Both the position numbers and the translations under genes were made by a program. 40,287 nucleotides of DNA, from NCBI GenBank assembly GCA_002307035.1, contig DBTL01000124.1, positions 7,363 through 47,649 of the forward strand, read 5' to 3'. Positions 1 to 6,393 of the stretch are shown piece after piece. The stretch is from Bacteroides sp. UBA1317. Its GTDB lineage: Bacteria > Bacteroidota > Bacteroidia > Bacteroidales > Bacteroidaceae. The notes beneath the pieces were generated by a model. That model was not told the origin of the DNA and made no database searches. It saw only the letters and a list, made by a program, of their open reading frames with translations. Numbering within the stretch: position 1 is the stretch's first letter; each line of letters starts with the position of its first letter.

Positions 1-22
1 GCACAGCATAATAATAAGCAGT

Positions 23-142
23 ATGGAATTTGTAGATAAAACAGAAGAGAGCGAGCGACTTAGCAAAGCAATCGCAGGTGACAATACATCATTTGTTGTT
101 GTCCAACCGGAGAAAACAGTGATCGATTATTGTCGGAGTTGA
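23..142 (+). pseudogene. Remnant of an AAA-type ATPase gene (N-terminal fragment)
   Basis: An open frame from ATG at 23 gives 39 residues before a stop at 140-142. It starts MEFVDKTEESERLSKAIAG and continues with a hydrophobic strand, SFVVV. From memory this resembles the first 30 or so residues of the Bacteroidota COG1672/DUF234-type ATPases, where the same strand leads straight into the P-loop. Here the expected glycine-rich Walker A is absent, and the frame runs into unrelated residues and stops. I infer a gene truncated by deletion or recombination. The reading frame is also open upstream to base 2, so a longer gene ending here cannot be excluded. The assignment rests on a short match without a search. 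Confidence 0.35.
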
Positions 143-158
143 AAAGCCAAAACCAGAA

Positions 159-986
159 CTACTTGCCGCTTTTATTAGTGAAGTAGTAGTAGAACCAATG
201 GAATTCAAGAAATAACTTCCAATACATATCAAGCTTCAACTTGTTTTCATCAGCACGGGGTATATCAAGATCATCAATAATATTTTGTCTGATCTTCTCA
301 TCTTCCAAAGCACTCTTAACCTGACTCATATTGATATCCTTAGTTACAATACTAGCCCATATTTTTCTTATAAAAAACAACGTTGGGTGTCGCAAATTCA
401 ACAAATCGATACTTGCACCGTATTTCTCCTCGTCGTAGGTTAATGCTCCATCTTTTTCATATTGAACTATTTGGGATATTCTTGGAAGAAAGAATAGAGG
501 AATTATCTTTTCATTTCCTCTAAAATTATTACAGCAAGCATGCAACTGACATTTACTCCCTCCATCATATATTCTCCCATTACAAGATGCTACCAAATTT
601 TCATATGCGATACTATGTGGATAAGGAGGTGTATGAAGTTTTAAAGATGCAGGTATTTGTGGAGAATAATAAATTCTTCGTGGCTTCAAATATCCAAATT
701 GCATATAGTATTTAAATTCTTTTTTCTTTTTTTCGTCGTCTCCTCCTAAGTTACGGGGTATAACGTGTTCCAAAGTGACATCTGTAGGAGGTATCTTTCG
801 CATACAATAGCAACAGTACCCTTGCTGCTCGTTAAGTAAGAGATGCTGGAATTTCTTGCATCTCTTTAATTCATCATAGTCTAGATTTACATATTTTTGG
901 CAATCATCATCCCAATGCTCTTTAATAAATGACTTAATGATGCGATGCCCTTTCTTTCTGTTCTGATATTTATTAATAAACTGCAT
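159..986 (-). CDS. ptuB: HNH endonuclease, PtuB-like (Septu anti-phage system)
   Basis: A 275-residue protein with an HNH/zinc fold. A CCYC cluster at residues 58-61 is followed by EHVIPR at 73-78 (the HNH histidine), then NLVASCNG around 130-137 and CQLHACCNN around 146-154. This C..C / EH..P / CQ.H..NN pattern is that of the HNH nucleases paired with AAA ATPases in Septu and retron Ec78 systems (TIGR02646-like). In that family the nuclease is the DNA- or RNA-cleaving effector released or activated on phage infection. The gene begins 14 bases after the stop of the upstream ATPase gene, so the two are almost certainly co-transcribed. No reverse transcriptase or retron RNA is visible, which favours stand-alone Septu. 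The family call is strong; the target is not known. Confidence 0.85.
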   Translation of the reverse strand: MQFINKYQNRKKGHRIIKSFIKEHWDDDCQKYVNLDYDELKRCKKFQHLLLNEQQGYCCYCMRKIPPTDVTLEHVIPRNLGGDDEKKKKEFKYYMQFGYLKPRRIYYSPQIPASLKLHTPPYPHSIAYENLVASCNGRIYDGGSKCQLHACCNNFRGNEKIIPLFFLPRISQIVQYEKDGALTYDEEKYGASIDLLNLRHPTLFFIRKIWASIVTKDINMSQVKSALEDEKIRQNIIDDLDIPRADENKLKLDMYWKLFLEFHWFYYYFTNKSGK

Positions 987-1000
987 ACCTTATTTCTAGA

Positions 1001-2329
1001 TTAATCTTCTGCAAGCCTCCGATCTATCTCTGACATGATATTTCCATATTGTTCATCAGAGACCATAGATTTTAGCTCTTCCTTTCTTTTTTCTGCTATA
1101 TCACACTTTCCTCTTCTGGTTAGCCTTAATATAGCTTCAATTTCTTCTTTCACTTCATTCTCTGAATAAGGCGTATCCATAGCATCATAAACAGCAGACG
1201 AATAATCTACACCGTATAAATTAGGTAATTCATCGGGGACTGTTTCATTTACTTGCATCTTATAAATCATATTATCCGTGTTTTTCACCTTCAAATTAGA
1301 TAAGACCATGGGAGAATGAGTTGATACAATAAATTGAATACTAGGAAATGTCCGATGAAAACGGTCCAATACTTCTTGTTCTAAAGAAGGATGTAAATGA
1401 AGATCAATCTCATCAATCATTACAATTCCCATCGGATCTTCTTCATTTCTCATTCGTAAAATATGTAATCTATATGCTAAATCAAAAGCTATAGAATATA
1501 ATCTTTTATATCCGGCAGGTAAACTTTCAAATAGAATATCTCTCCCATCTTTCAATCGCAAATATAAGCCTAATTCAGTGTCTACAACCGGAAAAAAATC
1601 CTTTATTTCAAAGTCGGCATCTTCTTCTAATGTTAGATTGATTGGTTCGGAAAAGAGGCGTAGCTTATCTTTTATATATTGGACTTCTCTTGAAACAGAT
1701 GGATCATTATCACTAATGGAAATTTGTTTTAACATAGAATTGATAAACCTATTCTGCCAGATAGATGTGCAAGACACCTCCGAATTCCATTTATAATAAG
1801 CAAAATTTCGAATCATATATCCTTGCTCTTTAATCGCTCTTTTTGCAAAGTCACTAGTTCGTGTATCTACATGAGGAAAAGAGTCTGAATAGAAAACAAA
1901 TAACGGAAGCTGATCGCTGTTGTGATATTCTTCCATCAGCAATCGGTATGCCGGCTGATACTTTGAGACAAATAAAGAAGCTCCGGATGTAGAACGTTTA
2001 TAATATTCCCAAGTGAGGGATTTGGTGTTAAATTCAGCTTCCATTCCTATGGTCAAATCTACAGTAGGTAAATCAGCATTCTTGTCTCTGTAAAAGTCTG
2101 TAGGTGAAGTTGAAATAATTTTTAAATCGGGATTTCCTGAAATTAGCAAATCATCTCCCATAGAACTATCATTGGAAAAGAACACACTTAGTCCATAACG
2201 TATAGCATGGAGCAGAGACGTTTTTCCCGCACCATTCTTGCCTATAAAGACAGTAATTCCAGAAGTAAAATTCACTTCATACTGCTTAAAGCAACGGAAA
2301 TTCTCTATTGATATTCTTTTTAATCTCAT
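1001..2329 (-). CDS. ptuA: AAA ATPase, PtuA-like (Septu anti-phage system)
   Basis: A 442-residue SMC/OLD-like ATPase. I place the start at the ATG at 2329 (MRLKRISIENFRCF), because family members begin with this strand and the longer frame to 2425 adds 32 unrelated residues. Walker A is GKNGAGKT at residues 30-37, the ABC-type signature region is LPAGYKR near 270, Walker B is GIVMIDEID near 301-309 and a switch STHSP lies near 336-340. The HNH partner gene starts 14 bases downstream. In known Septu systems PtuA forms a complex with PtuB and senses infection through nucleotide state; that role here is inferred from family and pairing. A possible -7 box (TAACTTTG, minus strand, 2365-2372) would place transcription start about 30 bases before this ATG, in agreement with the chosen start. 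Confidence 0.82.
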   Translation of the reverse strand: MRLKRISIENFRCFKQYEVNFTSGITVFIGKNGAGKTSLLHAIRYGLSVFFSNDSSMGDDLLISGNPDLKIISTSPTDFYRDKNADLPTVDLTIGMEAEFNTKSLTWEYYKRSTSGASLFVSKYQPAYRLLMEEYHNSDQLPLFVFYSDSFPHVDTRTSDFAKRAIKEQGYMIRNFAYYKWNSEVSCTSIWQNRFINSMLKQISISDNDPSVSREVQYIKDKLRLFSEPINLTLEEDADFEIKDFFPVVDTELGLYLRLKDGRDILFESLPAGYKRLYSIAFDLAYRLHILRMRNEEDPMGIVMIDEIDLHLHPSLEQEVLDRFHRTFPSIQFIVSTHSPMVLSNLKVKNTDNMIYKMQVNETVPDELPNLYGVDYSSAVYDAMDTPYSENEVKEEIEAILRLTRRGKCDIAEKRKEELKSMVSDEQYGNIMSEIDRRLAED

Positions 2330-2498
2330 AATCTTTCTTTTCAGCCTAATAGGTTTAATCAAAACAAAGTTAATGAATTTCCCATATAAACTTCCTATCA
2401 TCATATAAAATATTTGCAAATGCATATCAAAACTCGTCTACTAGAATGAGCATAAGAAGAGAAACAAACATTTTATCACATTTTTCTTCCCCAAACAC

Positions 2499-2529
2499 TT
2501 GACTTTGCCAAGTAAATGTATTACTTTTG
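2499..2529 (+). promoter_or_regulatory. Bacteroides-type promoter of small RNA copy 1
   Basis: TTG at 2499-2501 and TACTTTTG at 2522-2529 match the Bacteroides -33/-7 consensus (TTG, then TAnnTTTG), 23 bases apart from start to start. The same arrangement with the same spacing precedes copy 2 at 28149-28179. Predicted transcription start is near 2535. Confidence 0.7.
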
Positions 2530-2534
2530 TAAGT

Positions 2535-2602
2535 GTAATCATAAAGTAGTTTGAGATTAAACTACGGTAAACGGGGGAAGCAACAACTTCCCCCGTTTTT
2601 TG
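2535..2602 (+). ncRNA. Candidate small RNA, copy 1 of a paralogous pair
   Basis: The predicted transcript of about 68 bases runs from the promoter to an intrinsic terminator. Hairpin 1 is GTAGTTT (2546-2552), loop GAGATT, AAACTAC (2559-2565). A linker GGTAAA follows, then the terminator stem. The 5' block GTGTAATCATAAAGTAGTTT and the block AAACTACGGTAAA are identical in copy 2 (28185-28252), while the terminator stem differs by three paired changes (C-G to A-T once, G-C to A-T twice). Compensatory change supports a functional RNA. A multicopy paralogous sRNA family (FopS) has been described in Bacteroides; whether this belongs to it I cannot say from memory. Confidence 0.7.
2572..2601 (+). 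terminator. Intrinsic terminator of small RNA copy 1
   Basis: CGGGGGAAG (2572-2580), a six-base loop, CTTCCCCCG (2587-2595), then six T. This is a strong nine-pair stem followed directly by the T tract. Confidence 0.88.
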
Positions 2603-2646
2603 TTTTTATTGGGTGAAAATTAGCCGAAAAAAGGGTGAAAAGTGGG

Positions 2647-2711
2647 CAAGAGAACGGTTCAGTTGGGTAATCTGCCGGTTTCTCTTGCTCCAAGAGACGG
2701 TTGCTCTTTGG
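2647..2711 (+). repeat. Tandem 21-22-base repeats with ACGGTT core (3 units), copy 1
   Basis: Cores lie at 2654 (ACGGTT), 2675 (CCGGTT) and 2697 (ACGGTT), spaced 21 and 22 bases. Spacers contain inverted pieces: CAAGAGAA (2647-2654) pairs with TTCTCTTG (2680-2687), or TCTCTTG (2681-2687) pairs with CAAGAGA (2691-2697), so alternative hairpins are possible. The array in copy 2 has four units with the same spacing. A spacing of two helical turns suits repeated protein sites on one face of DNA; the pairing equally suits RNA. The unit length is not a multiple of three, so coding is unlikely. Confidence 0.75.
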
Positions 2712-2910
2712 TAATATGCTTATTTGTTATCGGAATAACTCCTAATGAAAAAGATATTTCGTCTATATGTTACCGCGATAACTCCTTTTTGTCTTTGGAG
2801 CACGCTTCCTCCGTTAATTGTGTATAATTCGTCTCTTGACAAAAAGGAGCTTACGAGAGGCTTTTTGTCAAGTTTCAAGAAGACCGTCCAGAAGCTCTGT
2901 GAGAGGGGTT

Positions 2911-2976
2911 TGTAGAATGTCCGAGTTCAGCGTGTTGAACGTCCGTTTTCAACACGCTGAACTCGGACATTCTACA
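2911..2976. repeat. Perfect 29-base inverted repeat with 8-base spacer
   Basis: The arm at 2911-2939 is the exact reverse complement of the arm at 2948-2976. The 14-mer TTCAACACGCTGAA (2948-2961) recurs as TTCTACACGCTGAA (2970-2983), 22 bases on, and inverted as TTCAGCGTGTTGAA (2926-2939). It lies between the modular element and the 3' end of topB. It lacks a T tract on either side, so it is not a canonical terminator, although it would be a very stable hairpin in RNA and could be extruded in supercoiled DNA. Possible roles are a transcription barrier, a protein-binding palindrome or a transposon remnant; none is proven. Confidence 0.9.
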
Positions 2977-3024
2977 CGCTGAAGTAGTATGGTCTGTTTG
3001 AAAAGGTCTATTTGTATAGATTAA

Positions 3025-5076
3025 TTAAAAAGCTTTTCTGAAGGAACAACCGCTTTTCCACTCGGAACAGCCGTAAGCGGTTTTGCCTTTAATGATGGTG
3101 CCTCTGCCACAAAGGGGACAGGGTTGCCCTACCAACGGGTCAGCAGTAGGGATGCTCACCGGGGTGGATTGCGCATTCTCAGCAGGCGACTTCGCAACTT
3201 CGGGCTTTTCTTTTTTCTCTTTCGGAGCAGTTGCTTTACGCTCTCGCTTCTTCGGCTCTTTTTTCTCTTCCGTTGCCACTACTGCTTCTTGAATGGTGAT
3301 GCGGCGATTGGTGTTATCGGTAAGCACACTCAGCACTACGTCCGATACCATCTGTTTGAGTTCCTCGAGAAACAGGTGGGCATCGTAGGTTTTCTTCTCT
3401 ATCTCACGAAGTTTCTTTTCCCAAATACCTGTCAGCTCGGCCGACTTAAGCAGTTCTTCGTGAATAATCTGTATCAACTCCACACCGGTGGGGGTGGCAA
3501 TGAGGTTTTTGCGTTCTTTGCGAACATAGTTTCGCTTGAAAAGGGTTTCGATAATAGCGGCACGGGTAGACGGGCGACCGATGCCATTCTCTTTCAGTGC
3601 ATCACGTAGTTCGTCATTGTCCACCAGCTTACCTGCCGTCTCCATGGCACGTAGCAGGGTTGCTTCGGTAAACGCTTTAGGCGGTTGTGTCCACTTCTCG
3701 TTCAAGTCCGGCACATGGGGGCCACTCTCTCCCTTTACAAATAGCGGAAGTACTCTTTCTTCGTCATCGCCTTCTTTCTCTTCCACCTGCTCTTTGGCAA
3801 AAACCACTCGCCAACCGGGTTCCAGTATCTGCCGGCCGGTTACTTTAAACTCTATCTTGTCCACTTCGCCCAATACGGTAGTGTTGGAGACTTTACAATC
3901 GGGATAGAACACAGCGATAAACCGACGGGCGATGAGATCGAACACGCGTCGCTCCATGTCGGTAAGATTTTGAGGATATACTCCCGTAGGGATGATGGCA
4001 TGGTGATCGGTTACCTTCGCATTATCGAATACTTTCTTTGATTTCAAAAGCTTGGTACCTTCCAACGGAGCAGTGAGCACGGAATAGTCTCTCAGGTTTT
4101 TTAAGATAGCGGGGCATTTAGGATACATGTCATCGGTCAGATAGGTGGTATCTACACGCGGATAGGTGGTTACCTTCTTCTCGTAGAGTGACTGTATCTG
4201 TTTCAGCGTTTCATCGGCAGAGTAAGCAAACTTCTTGTTGCATTCTACCTGAAGGGAGGTAAGGTCGAACAGGCGGGGTGCATACTCCAGTCCCTTCTTG
4301 GCAGAGACGTCGGTCACCACGAAATCGGATTGCTTCACTGTTTCCAGAAACTCCAACCCCTCTTCTTTAGTGGTGAACTTGCCTTTTGTGGCCGAGAAAG
4401 TGGTTTCACGATAAACCGTTTTCAACTCCCAGTAAGGTTCGGGCTTAAAGTTCTCTATCTCGAGTTGACGGTTGACGATGAGTGCCAGCGTAGGTGTTTG
4501 TACCCGACCGATGGAAAGCACCTGTTTGCCCTGTCCGTATTTAATGGTATAAAGGCGGGTGGCATTCATGCCCAGCGTCCAGTCGCCAATGGCGCGAGAC
4601 AATCCGGCTTCGTAGAGTGGTTGAAACTCCGACTGATCTTTCAGTTTGGCAAATCCTTCTTTGATCGATTCCTCTGTCAAGGAAGAGATCCACAGGCGTT
4701 TCACCGGACAACGGACTCCGGCCTTTTGCATCACCCAGCGTTGAATCAACTCTCCTTCTTGCCCGGCATCACCGCAGTTGATAATTTCATCTGCCGCCTG
4801 CATCAACTTCTCTATGATATGGAATTGCTTCTCGTAAGTAGGGTTACTAATCAGTTTGATGCCGAAGCGTGGCGGAATCATTGGCAAGCTGCTCAGGCTC
4901 CATGACTTCCATGCCGGACTATACTCATGCGGTTCCTTCAGGGTGCACAAATGGCCGAATGTCCAGGTCACCTGGTATCCGTTACCTTCCATATATCCAT
5001 CTTTTCTGGTTCGAGCTCCGAGTATATCGGCTATATCACGTGCCACAGAGGGCTTTTCGGCAATGCAAACTATCAT
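3025..5076 (-). CDS. topB: DNA topoisomerase III (type IA)
   Basis: A 683-residue type IA topoisomerase that breaks and passes single DNA strands, resolving precatenanes and recombination intermediates. The start is the ATG at 5076 (MIVCIAEKPSVA), the first strand of the TOPRIM domain; the longer frame to 5166 runs back through a terminator hairpin and is spurious. GDAGQEGEL at about residues 102-110 is the TOPRIM acidic motif, and TTYPRVDTTYL places the catalytic tyrosine at about Tyr305. After the core comes a Lys/Glu/Pro-rich linker, then a C-terminal zinc ribbon (CPLCGRG...CSEWKSGCSF). A -7 box TACCTTTG (minus strand, 5096-5103) lies just upstream. It appears to be a single-gene unit, and is chromosomal in style rather than obviously from a conjugative element. 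Confidence 0.93.
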   Translation of the reverse strand: MIVCIAEKPSVARDIADILGARTRKDGYMEGNGYQVTWTFGHLCTLKEPHEYSPAWKSWSLSSLPMIPPRFGIKLISNPTYEKQFHIIEKLMQAADEIINCGDAGQEGELIQRWVMQKAGVRCPVKRLWISSLTEESIKEGFAKLKDQSEFQPLYEAGLSRAIGDWTLGMNATRLYTIKYGQGKQVLSIGRVQTPTLALIVNRQLEIENFKPEPYWELKTVYRETTFSATKGKFTTKEEGLEFLETVKQSDFVVTDVSAKKGLEYAPRLFDLTSLQVECNKKFAYSADETLKQIQSLYEKKVTTYPRVDTTYLTDDMYPKCPAILKNLRDYSVLTAPLEGTKLLKSKKVFDNAKVTDHHAIIPTGVYPQNLTDMERRVFDLIARRFIAVFYPDCKVSNTTVLGEVDKIEFKVTGRQILEPGWRVVFAKEQVEEKEGDDEERVLPLFVKGESGPHVPDLNEKWTQPPKAFTEATLLRAMETAGKLVDNDELRDALKENGIGRPSTRAAIIETLFKRNYVRKERKNLIATPTGVELIQIIHEELLKSAELTGIWEKKLREIEKKTYDAHLFLEELKQMVSDVVLSVLTDNTNRRITIQEAVVATEEKKEPKKRERKATAPKEKKEKPEVAKSPAENAQSTPVSIPTADPLVGQPCPLCGRGTIIKGKTAYGCSEWKSGCSFRKAF

Positions 5077-5138
5077 TTTAATTCTTTTATTTAGGCAAAG
5101 GTAGGGAAAAAGCAGGAAAGAGAGGTAACGTACGGGCA

Positions 5139-5164
5139 TAAAAAAAGGAGTCACGCCTGACTCC
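5139..5164 (-). terminator. Intrinsic terminator after the uptake operon
   Basis: On the minus strand GGAGTCA, loop GGCG, TGACTCC (arms at 5158-5164 and 5147-5153), then about seven T. It lies 140 bases beyond the stop of the binding-protein gene and can end both that operon and the short transcript starting near 5202. Confidence 0.82.
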
Positions 5165-5202
5165 AACCTTTGTTAACCTTAAATCTAATACTATGAAAAA
5201 CA
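5139..5202 (-). ncRNA. Candidate small RNA or attenuated leader between topB and the uptake operon
   Basis: On the minus strand a -7 box TATATTTG (5208-5215) has a TTG 22 bases upstream (5235-5237), predicting a start near 5202. The roughly 60-base transcript would run through an A/T-rich leader and end at the terminator at 5139-5164, before the topB promoter. It could be a free small RNA, a 5' leader of topB with attenuation, or a chance promoter before the terminator of the uptake operon. The leader reads like a recurrent Bacteroides leader sequence, but I cannot verify this here. Confidence 0.45.
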
Positions 5203-5301
5203 CAGTGCAAATATACGGACTTTTTTGATATCTGCAAGGACTGTGTGCGAAAACATGTGTTTTATAACATAGTTTAATATTTGGAAAGCGTTTTAATAAA
5301 A

Positions 5302-6381
5302 TTAATGTAGCTCATTGATGGACGGTTGAGGGTTCAATAGATCGAGTGCCTCAGCGTCATTCATGTCATAATGATAGAACTTGTGGAAGAATTCCTTCGT
5401 TACAGCAAGCATATCTACCTTATATATAGTAGGATACAGTAAATGTGAAAGCCAAATGTAACCGATCAGACGATTGATGCCCGGCGGACGGTCTATCCAT
5501 CCAAACGGACGCCAGGGAACCTGATACAACAGATTCTGTTTTACGGCTTTGAGTTGGGCCCACATGGGGTTACTGCGGATAAACTTATAAGAGTCTAAGC
5601 CGTCAAAATTGCCCGACCAAACCAATACTATATCGGGATTCCATGCATAAACTTGTTCCATCGACACGCCGGACATCCCTTTGTCGGGCAACAAATCGAC
5701 AGTTGCTACATTCTTCGCACCTACCAAATCGATCAACAAGCTATGCACAGAACCGGACGGATCGGTCTTCAGACCTTTCATCCCTTCGGCATAATAGATT
5801 CGTTTTTTGTCTTTCTCGGCAATGGTGCGAGCTTTGATGGGAATCGAATCGATGTAAGTCTCAATAAAGCCAATAAGCTCCTTTGCCTTCTCCGGTTTAT
5901 TGAGCACCTTTCCCATAAAAGCCAGAATCTCTTTGTATTTATTGATGTCCATGTCGAGCAGGATGACCGGTATCTGTATCTTGGCCTGCAACGCATTGAC
6001 TGCTTCAATATTCTTTTTCGTAAGCTCTTGAGAGTAGATGACTACATCCGGCTTCAGGCGAATAATCTCTTCCGAACCTCCTTCTATGGCGTAAGGTTTG
6101 TTTTCGTAGAAGGATTTCTTGAGAAATTTCTTCTCGGATTCATTGTAATTGAACACTCTGTTCACTGTCATGACTGTGTCAAAGGCATAGAACATTTGAA
6201 CAGAATGCCGGTCAACAAATACAGAACGAATGTGCTGAGGGATCTCTACTTTTCTTCCAGCCATGTCTGTTATCGTCCGGGTGCTGCCGGCCTCCTCCTT
6301 GCCTGCCTTATTGCGGCAGGCTGAAAGGAGGCAAACAAACAGAACAAGTAAACATATCGCTGATTTTTCTATTTTATTCAT
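5302..6381 (-). CDS. Periplasmic ligand-binding lipoprotein of a FecB/BtuF-type ABC importer
   Basis: A 359-residue protein with a lipoprotein signal: a hydrophobic segment then LLSAC, Cys22 being the lipidation site. The mature part begins with TITDMAGRKVEIP, the usual start of TroA-fold iron-complex and cobalamin binding proteins, and ends with PWRPFGWIDRPPGINRL and LSHLLYP, seen in one subgroup of these proteins. It would capture the ligand delivered by the TonB receptor and hand it to the inner-membrane permease. It is the last gene of the operon, 12 bases after the receptor gene. Ligand candidates are iron-siderophore, haem or a corrinoid; sequence alone does not decide. Confidence 0.82.
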   Translation of the reverse strand: MNKIEKSAICLLVLFVCLLSACRNKAGKEEAGSTRTITDMAGRKVEIPQHIRSVFVDRHSVQMFYAFDTVMTVNRVFNYNESEKKFLKKSFYENKPYAIEGGSEEIIRLKPDVVIYSQELTKKNIEAVNALQAKIQIPVILLDMDINKYKEILAFMGKVLNKPEKAKELIGFIETYIDSIPIKARTIAEKDKKRIYYAEGMKGLKTDPSGSVHSLLIDLVGAKNVATVDLLPDKGMSGVSMEQVYAWNPDIVLVWSGNFDGLDSYKFIRSNPMWAQLKAVKQNLLYQVPWRPFGWIDRPPGINRLIGYIWLSHLLYPTIYKVDMLAVTKEFFHKFYHYDMNDAEALDLLNPQPSINELH

Positions 6382-6393
6382 CGAACAATCTTT

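Larger units (their letters stand above)
2490..2872 (+). repeat. Modular intergenic element, copy 1 (small RNA + 22-base array + dyads + hairpin)
   Basis: This non-coding stretch aligns in order with 28140-28540. Shared blocks are: a promoter beginning CTTGACTTTG; the small RNA with two hairpins; a tandem array on ACGGTT; the segment ATTTGTTA(N6)ATAACTYCTAATGA; CCGTTAAT; and a terminal TTGACAA...TTTGTC inverted repeat. In this copy the terminal repeat is a perfect 12-base pair (CTTGACAAAAAG, 2835-2846, with 2861-2872). The GTTA(N6)TAACTCCT dyad occurs twice, at 2726-2743 and 2769-2786. The small open frame inside it (2642-2827) is not matched in copy 2 and is not counted as a gene. Strand is given for the small RNA. 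The nature of the element (regulatory, mobile or replication-related) is unknown. Confidence 0.75.

Noticed and set aside
159..2329. Retron Ec78-type system
   Set aside because: The ATPase-HNH pair matches the accessory proteins, but no reverse transcriptase gene or msr/msd-like RNA is present.
2647..2711. CRISPR array
   Set aside because: Only three or four units, a six-base invariant core and degenerate recurring spacers; no cas genes. It is a short tandem repeat, not a CRISPR.
2642..2827. 61-codon open frame inside modular element copy 1
   Set aside because: The frame is not kept in copy 2, the repeat unit (21-22 bases) is not a multiple of three, and the stretch is better explained as repeats.
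2911..2976. Invertible promoter or shufflon
   Set aside because: The arms are only eight bases apart, so there is no segment to invert, and no promoter or invertase gene lies nearby.
4330..4905. Long plus-strand open frames opposite topB, including a 191-codon one
   Set aside because: They are shadows of a conserved gene on the other strand with no recognisable domain or start signal.
5077..5166. Longer topB start
   Set aside because: The added 30 residues are translated from a terminator hairpin and the promoter region; the TOPRIM strand begins at 5076.
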